A DNA stretch of 64,000 nucleotides from Alligator mississippiensis (Eukaryota; Chordata; Crocodylia; Alligatoridae): the NCBI RefSeq assembly GCF_030867095.1, contig NC_081824.1:136677433-136741432 (forward strand), in the 5' to 3' direction. Below, piece by piece: positions 11,031 to 21,900 of this stretch. Positions within the stretch are counted from its first letter, which is position 1. Every line of letters begins with the position of its first letter. Under the pieces are notes generated by a model. That model did no database searches. It was not told where the DNA came from and saw only the letters and a list, made by a program, of their open reading frames with translations. Position numbers and translations under genes: made by a program.

Positions 11031-14000
11031 TGGTTGATTAGCAGGTACACAGAGACAGCTTGACATGCGATCTGATCCTTCTTACTTGTAAACTAAAGTA
11101 TATGGAATTAATAAGCATAAAGTTTAGAGACCCAAGAAATTGCTTTGTTATTTCATCAACTGCTACCCCTTCTCCCTATTAGGTGAAGACAGTGAATCAA
11201 AGAACTTTATATTGCTGCAAATTTAAATATTTAGCACATAGAAAACCATATAGACCCATAGAGCAATGTGAAAAGATTCAACAAATGAACTCTGTTTAAC
11301 TTCAAGTTGCATGTGCCTGTAAACAAAAAAGAATACTGGCTAAAAAAAAGGACTGGAGCTGTGCAAAGCTGACCCCTGATCATGCAGTGGTAGACCTATA
11401 GAGACCAAGCCTGTGGAAGCAAATTGCTGACAGTTGCTAAATGAACAGGTGTTAAATACATGTCCCAAGATGATTTGCACAAATGCTTATGGATAGTTTT
11501 TAAGAGAGAAAGCTTCAAAAAAATGCTGTCAAAGAGGACCATTAGTGTTTCTCCTTGGACACTGAGAAAATACAACTCTGGCTCTTCTTGGATGTTCTAA
11601 TCATGTTCTAATCATCAGCAAAAGGGCAGCCACTTCCCAGTAGATCCACATCAGCTTTGCCATGAAGCAGGACCAAGAACAGGAGTAGAAGTCTAGTGCC
11701 ACCTTGAGACAATTGTTCCCTGTACACAGGTTGTCACTTGTGGGCTTCTTCAGGCAGACTTTCACTCCCTGAAGTCTCTGACAGCCCCAGCTATAAACAG
11801 AGTCTATAAACAGCCAAAGCAAGTCTAAAAAAAAAAAAAAAAATCAAACAAACCACCTTGTTGTCCTGCCCTGGATACTGGGAATCAGCCCCTATGGCTC
11901 TGGCCTTCACACAGCAGGCTTACCCTCCACATAGTTGAACCCACCACTGCTTTCCCAATTTGTCACTCCCCTGGCTCTTGAATTTTTAACTCCTAGGGAG
12001 CCAATCTCTCATTAGCAGCCTTCTCATAGCTGCAGCTCTTCATCCAGGCTAGCTGACTCTTTTTTAGAGTACAGACCACCCTGTCTCGTACCTAAATGAG
12101 TTTTGACTGTTAAGTAATTATTACATTTGTGAGCCTGGGCTTTAAAACATATCCCAACTAGTACATAGCAAAATACTTCTATCCCTGTGTCTTGGTTACC
12201 TAAGAAGGGACAACTTGGTTCTTTTTAAGCTAAATACTTCTCTGATGGTACCAACCTGAGTTAAACCCCTGAAAATGATTAAAATATGTAATCATGCACA
12301 CATTTTACTAACAACTGAAACATGGTTTAATCGTGTTTAAACATAAAACATGCTATAATCTAGTTTAATTAAGGAGTTTCTTTAAAAGAGTATAGCTTAT
12401 GTTATTTTATAGCCTTAGCATGTCTTTTCTATTTCTTTGTCCTTATCTGTGTGATCTTTGGTTTTCTAATGTTTGTGGTTTTGTGTGGCTATTTTTCCAG
12501 GTTCTCAAAGGATTGCTTTTAGCTGCTACCTTTCCATTTTGTGGGGGGAACAAAGCAATTACTAAGCAGCCTTGATCCATACCCTTCAATGTTTGGCTAG
12601 GTTTTGTTTTTGAGAAATTAATGAGAACAAAAGGGTGTGGCTGATCAAGTTTCTGAGGTGATTTCCTAGGCACAATTTACCATTCTTCAGCTTCCTTTTC
12701 CTGCCCCCTTCATTTTCCCAGCGAGGTTAGAGAGGCCACATAGAAGAGAGTGATGAAACCTAAAGGGCTTGGACAAATGATTCCACCAGCCTGAGATAGC
12801 ATTGGTGGGAAGCTGTGATGGTCCATATTCTGCATCAGTACCAAGTGTCAGAGGAGGGGCTTTGCCATCTCCCTACCTCCAGAGAATGGATGACAGGAAG
12901 TCTTCATGCAGAGCTTGACCTTTCCCTCCTGAATTGTTCACTAAAGATTGTATATTAAATCAGCAGATGGTGACCCCAGCTACCCGCACAGTTACATGAC
13001 TTATTCTGGCAGTGATTTGCTGTTTATCATTGGTAGGTGAAGAAAAAAAACATGGTTGGTTGCAGAAGGAAAGGAGCATAATCTCTCCCAGAATCTAGAC
13101 AGCAGTAAAGAGAAAAGGACAAGCAAGAGCTAGAACTCCAGGCTTCCAGAGAGCTTACCATTGCTTCTCCACCCACATGTTCCAGGGCTAATTGCTGACA
13201 TCTTCAGGATTTAATTGAAACAGATGCAAATGTGTCTGCAGCTTGATCCTAATAAAAGGCCAAAGCCTGAATGTATCGATCACTTTGACTGGGGATATGT
13301 GCTATTGCTGGACTGGCTTTTCATGTGAACTTCTGTATGCCATTAAAATGTTATTCCACCCTAAGTGATAAACAGCATTTATTTAGTTTGACCAGCAGCT
13401 GTTGCTGCTGCTGCAGTCTCTTCCAGGACTGGACAGCACTGGAAAAGAAGATATTTAGGTAAAAATTGGGGGTTTCTTTGGTTGGTTTTTGCCCTTTTAT
13501 TAAAGAAACAAGAAAGAATTCTCCATATTTGGCATTCTCCTTCCCTTTAGTTCTGTCCCACCAGGTGCTGTGGCTTCCAGTTGAACCCAGACCTGGATGG
13601 GTCTTGATGCATTGACTTGGAATTTCAATTTCTGATTATAAATACTACCACATTCTGGCTTGTGAGGCTGAGGCTTTAAAACCTTGCAGACCTTGAATTG
13701 GCAGAGGGGAGAAAAGTTAATGGTGTTCTTTTAAGTTCTGCACACAAAATAACCTACCCAGAAGAGATGCCCTTCACAATATGATCATGCCTGCCAGCTG
13801 AGCCCCTCAGTAGGGTCCAAATGTTGCTGACATCTTTTAATTGAAGTAGTGGCCATTTTCAATTAAAGCCTGATGATGATGGCAGCAACTCTTGAGGCTG
13901 GCTTCCCCTCAGTGAATCTCAAATGCTCCTCTTGGCTTCTTGAGCTTGGCCTAGAAGGTAAGAGGGCTCTGATATCCCCCTTGTCACTTTTCAGGGGCTG

Positions 14001-14539
14001 CTAATTAGTGTGTATGAAACAAGCTCACTTTTCACAGTTACTATTGCAGATTCTGTAAACACATCAGTTATACTTGCCTTTGATTTCAAAGATATCCCAG
14101 CAGCCACAACAGCTAGCCATAGTCTATCTGTTCTTTAATGGGAGCTTAGATTCTGAAGAACAAAGGGTAGCATAAAGAGGGGTTGGTAGTCTGTACTACC
14201 ATGCACCAACCCAACCAAGTATTGAACATCCAGATTTGGAAAAACTAAAAACAAGAAAGAAGCCTGTTAGAATTTACGAAGTTAGCTAAATATTGGGAAA
14301 ATGTTGATTTTTTTTTTCTTTTAAAAGTTTTTGACACATGACATTTTTTATCAGATTGTGAATTTCCATTGAAAATATCTTTTTTTTTAAACAAAGTGTT
14401 TCAGGTTTTCATAGAAATAGTAACGCTATTTTAGCTTTTACTTTTTGGACATACACCTGAAAACATTTGAAGAGAAAGAATTGATGAAATTTAAAACTGT
14501 TTTGGTAGTATTGGAGTGATGTTGTAGCTGTAATAGTCC
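11031..14539. other. Intergenic DNA; possible conserved non-coding blocks
   Basis: No exon is supported. A short eroded repeat piece lies at about 11685-11800 (minus sense, 'cctgaagaagcccacaag' motif) and an A16 run at 11827-11842. The stretches at about 13190-13440 and 13790-14110 lack recognisable repeats and have CAATTAAA- and TAAT-type homeobox-like motifs. They could be conserved regulatory DNA, but that is inference only. Confidence 0.3.
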
Positions 14540-14665
14540 AGGAAATATGCAAGAGGCAGGGACTGTTGTGGGTGCTATCTTTTACTGGACCAGCTATATG
14601 GCTGAGATAAACTTAGACAAGCTTTCAAATACAGTGCATTCTTTTTCAGGTCTAAGGAAAAACCA
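14540..14665 (-). repeat. Dispersed repeat with hammerhead-like core (eroded copy)
   Basis: On the minus strand a CTGAAAAAG motif (plus 14641-14649) is followed by a 5-bp imperfect hairpin (arms plus 14636-14640 and 14628-14632) and then GAAAGCTTG. After a spacer comes 'ggtccagtaaaagatag'. The order CTGAnGA - hairpin - GAAAGCTT - 'ttggtc(c/t)aataaaagata' is shared with copies at 32.1 and 43.1 kb, although the hairpin bases differ. The family is widespread in turtles and crocodilians. Its class (possibly Penelope-like) is from memory and not certain. Confidence 0.6.
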
Positions 14666-15399
14666 GGTCCAGAAAGGACTAAAAATCTGTGGGGTTTTTT
14701 GTATATAGTGGTTTGTAGGGTACCATTCAACAAACACCCTGAATACATATGCCCACAAAACTAGCAATCATCCCCAAAACACCAGAAAAGCTGTAATCTA
14801 CAGGTACCCTCAGATAACATAATATCTGTTCTGAGATTATTTGCCAACATTCACCTTGCCAACCTGAAGTCTACCTTTTGTACACGGCCACTCTAGCAGA
14901 GAAATAGACCATATCTTTGAAAAAGCTACCCAAATACCCCATGGTTCTTCCTTTTCTCATGTCTTTACACTACATTTGGCAATTTTGTTACACATGCTGG
15001 TGCTCGCTTATTGTACTTTACAGGGACCAAATTGTATTATGGGGGGCATGGCAGAAGCATTTAACCTGCGAGCCCTGTCAGGTAATACCTGGTAATATCT
15101 GTGAATTCTGTTAACACTCCAAAACATGATTTTGACCCTATCTGTCCCACAGTAACCTGCTACGATACAAAGAGAACCTCCACCCCCTGTAACCACGCAT
15201 CCCTGGAGTGTCTGGATAAAGCAGGTGGCAAAAGGGTGTTGGGCAAGGCTCCCTCAGAAATTGGTGAAGGAGAAACCTCCAACAGCCTGATTTCTGAAAA
15301 ATTCAGCCCCACAGAATGCTCATTTGGTGAGGTAGGCAGAGGAAGCTCTTGGATACCTTAACCTGAGGTGTTTTGTTTCGAATCAAAACCCAGGACACG

Positions 15400-15900
15400 G
15401 CACTGGCAGTTGCAGGCCTGAGGCGTGTTTGCGGCGTGAACCTTTCCCTCTGTTTCCGTGCCAAGTCTGTGGTCAGGACCAGGGTGGGCGGGAGGTGATG
15501 CCCAGCCTGTGGCCCGATTGCCCGGCGCTAGGGAGCTGCGGGAGGCCGGGGAGCGCCGAGCGCGGGGCGGCGCTAGCGGGCGACGCTGTCCAGGGTGCTG
15601 AACCCCGCCCCGCTCCCGGCGCTGTCCAGGGTGCTGAACCCGCCCGCGCTCCGCCGCCCTTCCAGCCGCAGCCCCGCGGCGGGGTCGGCATGGAGGCAGA
15701 CTACGCCGCCGCCGCCCTCGGGGGCCCGCTGCGCGCCGAGCTGCAGCGCTGCTGCCGGCGGCTGCGGGAGGCCTGGCGGCGGCTCCGCGACGACCTCACC
15801 CCCTTCAAGGATGAGCGCTACTACAGGTGTGTGTGTGTGTAAGGGTGGGGGTGTGATGGGGAGCGGGGTGCTGCTGGGATCCGCCTGATTCCTCCTTGGG
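15400..15900 (+). promoter_or_regulatory. TMEM181: CpG-island promoter of TMEM181 exon 1a
   Basis: An abrupt rise in G+C and CpG density starts at about 15400 and fades after about 15850, surrounding exon 1a. It includes GC-box-like sites (for example gggcggg at 15486-15492 and ccgcccc near 15605) and no TATA box in the expected place. Within it is a 36-bp tandem duplication beginning at 15584 and 15620 (cgctgtccagggtgctgaac). The reading frame of exon 1a is open upstream to an in-frame ATG at 15498, so the translation start is not forced by a stop codon. The transcription start was not determined. Confidence 0.75.
15690..15826 (+). CDS. TMEM181: TMEM181 exon 1a (coding part)
   Basis: Encodes residues 1-45 plus two bases of codon 46. 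It starts MEADYAAAALGG and ends 'DDLTPFKDERYYR', matching the conserved N-terminus of mammalian TMEM181. The chosen ATG (15690) has G at -3 and G at +4. The stretch 'RRLREAWRRLRDDL' is a basic/acidic amphipathic helix. The donor at 15827 opens a (GT)7 tract, and a second, better consensus donor (gtaagg, 15839) lies 12 nt further on in the same phase; see findings. An in-frame ATG at 15498 could add 64 low-complexity residues, but I see no family support for them. Confidence 0.92.
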
Positions 15901-18900
15901 CGAGCCTCTCTCCGCCTTGCAGAGCCCCCTCCCCCAGCCCGGCGCCCTGCCCGCCTTAGCCCCAAGGCCTCCATGGCAGCCCTTCCCTTCCTTGTCCCCC
16001 ACATGCTCTCTGCCTTTCAGGCCCCCAGGCCCGGCCCAGCAGCCCCGAGCTCTAGTGTGCCACCACCCCTGCCTAGCCCCCTGCTCCCGCCCTGAGCAGC
16101 CCCTATCCTTTGCCTTCAAGAAGCACCAGCAGCGATTCCCAGCCGGCCCCCTGGTTGGGTCTCCCAAGGGAGTCGGGGGGTGCCATAATGTCTGCACTGC
16201 TGGGTGCCCCAGGATTTTCTGTAGGGATCCGTGGTGTCACAGCTGTTCTAAGACATCTTTTGGGGGACTTTGCAGCAGAAGTGTTGCTCAAGTGCAAGGC
16301 TTCTCAACCAGAGGCCTGAGGGGATGTTGAAAGGTGGCATCATCCCAGGCTGTTGGCAGCCAGGTCTGGGGGTCACCTCAGGGTCAGAGAAGCCGCTGAG
16401 GTGCGAGGGGAGTGTGCTGGGTCAGAGCGGAAGAAAGCCAGAATTGAGTCAGGTATCCAAAGGGGTCAGATCAAACTTGGGGTCTATAGGCAAGCCAGGT
16501 CAGGGATCCCAAGGCTCTGTCAGGAAGCCAGTAGCAGCACAAGCCAAGGGTACAGCAGCCTGAGTATAAGGTTGAACCTTGTTGCCCAGACATGTCTTTT
16601 GAGTCAGGGGTTTATATTGGAAGTGGTGAAGGGTCAGCCAGCCCAGGCTGGCCGCTTTGGTGGCAGGGGCTGAGTGTGTGGCCAGGCCCAGCTGGAGGGC
16701 TCTGGCCACCGGAATTCATGGAGAGTGAGATTTACTGTGGGTTTGCTTGTAAAGGGCGGGGGTGGGATTAAAATCTTGGATGTCATTTGGGGAATCTACT
16801 GTTGCTGTTTATTATTTATGGTAAACTGCTCTGAGCCTTTCTGAATACAGTGGGATATAAATCCAAATAACAATAATAACAACAACAATAATAATAGTAG
16901 TAGTAGTCATTATGTAAAAAATATTCACTGTCATACCCATAGTGTCAAATGACCTGCTGTGGTCTTTCTGAGTTTTTTTGCAACAGAAGAATTGCTGTTA
17001 TTTTTCCATAACCAAGAAACGAGAGAAACCTAAGAGCTGTCATTTTCTGAGGGGTATCTTGTACCTAAAATGGCTGAGAGTAATTGGTTTAAAGATGTAG
17101 CTCATTGTATTTAAATGATCACAGCGTTCATAGCAACAAGAACTGTGAAAAGTCCCATGAATTTGGCATAGTGTCTGTATCCTGACAGAAATGGGTATTT
17201 GCATTGCCTTCTCCACTCCCCCTCAGAACAATGGTGGGCAAAAGTGGATGGATTCCATTTCCCAGCAGCTCCTGCCTGCACCACTGTGTCTGGTTTCCAT
17301 GGGAAATGGAAATGGAGTCCACTGTGGGCCCAATCTGACCCATAGGCCAGACTTTACCCATCTGTGTTCTAACTGCTCTGAGAAGCTGTGGAAAATCCTT
17401 AAGCATACTGAGGCATATCCCCACATCAGGGTTGTAATAAGTAAATCAGTGGGTTTTGCGGGGATATGGAGTGCATGGAACCTATGTTATATTTAAACTC
17501 CAGCAACTCATATTCTATTGACCTCAGAATGGGGGTGGGGGTGATATCCAGTGCCTAGGAGTTTACATCTGTGCAAAGTAAATACAAAGCTACCATTCAG
17601 ATATTTTAGGTGTAAATGACCATAGAGTATGCAAGATATTGGAGAACTGGGTCTAGAGTAAATAAACAGGTGGCATGAACAGGTTCAGGGGGATGATGGC
17701 ATTTACCAACTTAGGTGCAACTCTGTGCTGAGTATGAGGCCTCATTCCGTCAATATAAATTCCTATTAGCCACCTTATTTTGACCAAGAATACCTATTAA
17801 GGGGCTTTCAAAACTCTGGAAGAATCAATGTGCTCCAAATATTGTCGTTAAGCAATTGCATAGCTTTAAGAGCTCCCCTACTTACTGCAGAACCCTTGGG
17901 ATTAAAAATGCTGTAGGAATGAGAAAAATACTGTGCTCTTGTCTTTGCAGCTGTCAAGGAAATAGCTTTAAAAAAATCATGTATCGCACTGTAGTTTCTC
18001 CTGATAGGGGCTCCTTTGGAATAGCATGTTCTTGTGCGTTGTCCATGAGAAAATGGAACATTTGTTTATTCAATATTCCTAGCTACACAAGTCTGAAAAA
18101 TCAAGAATCCCCAAGTGAATCTACAGTGCAAGTCTTCCATATCAAAGTGTGTTCCTCTCTGTATTTACAGAAGCAGCAGCAGAGTTGTCTAGTGTATTGT
18201 TTCCTGGTTCTGCCAATGACCTGCTGTTAAGTCACTTTAATTCCATGCCTTGGTTTCCCCATGTATAAAATATTAATAATTTCACACGGACCCCCTTTGC
18301 AAAGGGCATTGAAATCTATGGAAGATTACAGCTAAGGGTTGTTACTATTGCTGAACCATTTGGCCTTTCTATGTCCTTTTTATGTACCAGTTTCTCTACA
18401 GCTAATATTTCATTTCATACCTGAAGCCTTGATTTTGATGGCCCAACCTAGAATATTCCCCAATGCTGCTGCATATTTGGCAGTCCAGTGTGCCTGACAC
18501 TTCAGGTTTTGTTAATTAGTATAACAATGGCATCTATTTTTAGTTTCTTGGTAAGAAGAACTACAGACTTACTAATCCTTGACATTAAAATGCACCTGTC
18601 TTACACCAGAAGTCACTTACGATTGGCAGAGTCAGATATTTTGTCAGGGTCCGTGGAGGTGTCAGGCCTAGTGGCTAGAGCCAGGGGTTGTTAACAACAT
18701 CCATATTCGGGGGAAAGCCAAGGTTGAGCAGGGGTTCACAAACGAAGCCCAAGAGGTTACTGGGAGCTGAAGTCACACCAGGGGTTACATGCCAAGCTAG
18801 AGGCACTGTCAGGAGTGGAGGTCAGGAAATTAACTGAGATCAGATTGGGGTTCTGAAGTTCAGGGACTGGGTACACTGGCAGGAATCCAGAAACAGGCAC

Positions 18901-21900
18901 CAGGGAAGAGCTACACACAGACTGAGGCCAGTTTCCTGCGCAGCAGGGGCCATATACTGCAAATGTTCCTTAAGAACATCCTTGGAACCAATCAGCAAGA
19001 TCAGGTTCAGCTGGCCCTGTTTAGGGTGTAGATTATTACAGGTTATTGATTTATAAATGAGAACTATAGCCAAACATAAAGTTTTACTGCTCTAAATAAA
19101 GTCTTACTTCTCTGAAGATGTTTTGGAAATTAGAAATATCAGGTTGTCCTTTTTTTAAGCAACTATGGATAGCTAGGACTGCTAAGAGCAGCTATCACTT
19201 GATTTAAAATCAAGAAAGATGGAGAAAATCAAATCAAATCTTGCATACCATACACCCATGACTGCACCTCACATGACACAATCACAATAGATTATCAATG
19301 ACAGCCTTAACTTTGTCTTCTCTGGCATGATGGTATTCTTGTGGAATGCTTCTGTGTTTTCTTGTTGGTTTTGTTTTGATTCAGGCAATATTTGCCCCTA
19401 GGAAATTCAACTATATTCAATTATGGTGAATTTGTGTTTAGATATGTATACAACTGTGCTGCATACTGTGTCAATACCAGTTAGAACGTTTCCAAATCCC
19501 TTATGTTCTAAACACAACCCAAATAAAATGTAGCAGTTCCTGTATGAGGGATCCTGAATCATGCTCTTTTCAAAAGTTGCTGTACATCAGTATCATTATT
19601 GTAAGTGTGCTCTGTTCCACTGTTTAATGTTGCTCCCAAAAGAAGTAGAGGTGCTTTGACTTCCACATTGGGACTGTGGGTTTGGATCCACAGCTAGTGT
19701 AAACCAGCATTTTTTCCCATTGACCTAACTAGCCAATTTACACTAGCCTGATGTTGACAGGATTTGTCAGTGTCCAGGTGATGGTTGAGAATGTCCCAGT
19801 ACATTTTTGTTCATGGTCCCTTTAGAAATATCCCCTCTATCTCTTGAGCAACGAGCTTTCATTACAGCTTTGCATGCAGACTACTAGGAGAATAGAACAT
19901 TTGGAGAACAAAGTCTCTCTACCCTGCTGCATAACGCTAAAAATAGAAGTTAATTTTGCCCAAGTATAGGCAATATTTTGATGGTAAAACTCCAGGATTC
20001 CATCAATAGGATGAGTAGGGACAAATAGTTAGTTACATTAGTTTGAAGTCAGGAAGAAGGCAGGGCAGAGTGGCATCTTAAAGATTACCTCATTCAGAAA
20101 GCTTTTGTAGGCCACAGATGCTATGAAGAGACCATAGCATCTGGACCATTCATGAAAGCTTATGCCTATCTGAATGCATTAAGTGACACCCTGTCCTGCT
20201 TTCTGAATTACTATGATGGCCTAATTTATTTACCTCACCTTGGGTGTAGGTAGAGATGTGAGTATTAGCAATTTTGCAAAATTGCGAGTTTAATGCTCAA
20301 TATATAAATGAGTAGATTTCTAGAGCAAACAATGTAAGGCACTATGTAGATTTACAGCATTTTATATGTGAGAATTAGTAATAAAAATTTAACTAATCTA
20401 ATCGGTAGAACCCCGGCATACTAAGGGGCTTTGGTATTGGTATTAATCAGATGCATAGCACTGTATACCTTAAGACCAAATCATCAGGTACACTAGAGAA
20501 TGCAAGGAGGGCAGATGGAGAGGTTCTCCACCTGCTTCCCTTCTCACCCTTGTAGATGGTCATGGGGCAAACTGGCCCCTGGACAGGTTACTGTGACCTC
20601 AGATTTGAATAATGGCTGAATAATTCCTCCCAAGAAACCACACTGATGAAAGGACTATCAGAACACATTGCACTCTGCCCCACACCCCTCTGCCCCTGGC
20701 ATGCTTCTTCCCTATCTTGGAGTCATTTTTATGCTAGATGGGACAGCAGGTCCTTCTGTTGGTAGGGCTGGTAGCTAGGGGAACTTCCTTCTGATGCTTT
20801 AAGTCAGTGGGCATGTCTACACATGCATTAATACACTTTAGTTAATGAACATTAAATCTAGTACCATTGGGTGCCTATACATGAATGCAGAGGCTGCTCC
20901 TATGGGCTGGAATTCTCAGTTAATTGAGTCTGCTGGAGTATGACAACTGCTGTGCTCCAGCAGCCTCCTGTGTCTCATGTATCAGCATCCCTACACTTAA
21001 AAATGGCGGCAGAGGCACTTGAACTAAAGTTCATTCAATGAACCATTTTTAAGCATGGGAATGATGATACAGGAGATGCGGTGGCACTTTAGTTAGCATG
21101 GCTCTCAGAGATGCTCTAATTAAAGCACCATTCCCCGCACCCCCAGAGCATGTGCAAAAGTGACCTCCATTGTGAGGTACTAGGAAAATGTGCATTAGCC
21201 TGTCTTAAAGTGCATTAACTAAAGGGCATGGTTTTAAAGTGATGCTTAATGTGCATTAGCCTGTTTTAATAAGCATTAACTAAATAGCACAGGGCACTTT
21301 TACATGTGCTTCGTGGGTGCTTTAATTAAAATGCTACAGCGTCATGGGTATCAGCATCCCCGCACTTCAAAATGGTGGCAGAGGTGCTTGAACTAAAGCT
21401 AGTTCAGTGAGCTTTAGTTCAAGTGCCCCTGCCCCCATTTTGAAGCATTGGGACACTGGTATATGAGATCCAGGAGGCTGCTGGAGTGTAGTAATTACCC
21501 CGCGTGATTACAGCATGTCAGAGCAGCCTCCACGCTTGTGTACAGGCACCCACATTTTTTATTGATGCTTTAATGTGCATTAAAATAGGCTACTTGTGCC
21601 TGGATTGGCCCTGTGCTGCCTCCATCTGATCCTGCACACCTGGATCAGGCCTCACATCATATCCTTGGTTTTGTGTGCCCAGGCTAGCATTCAGAGCCAT
21701 GCTATCAGTCCCTTGGAGCTCCCCACTGGTCTAGAAATTTGGCAGCAGGAGAACTGGATCTGACCTGGGTACCTGGAGTTGAGCATCTCTGCTTTAAGTC
21801 TTTCAGTGGCACAGTGGAAATAGAGAAAGAGAAGTCTTTAAAGCCAGCTGGTATTGTTAGCTTCACAGCAGAACTTCCATTAATATCAGTTGTAACTGTA

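Noticed and set aside
1..15400. Exons or 3' UTR of an upstream gene (TULP4 expected from mammalian order)
   Set aside because: No coding block of a tubby-like protein and no convincing polyadenylation context could be identified, so it is not annotated.
15573..16004. 143-codon minus-strand frame opposite exon 1a
   Set aside because: Shadow of the CpG island; Gly/Arg/Pro-rich with no homology. The plus strand holds the conserved TMEM181 exon.
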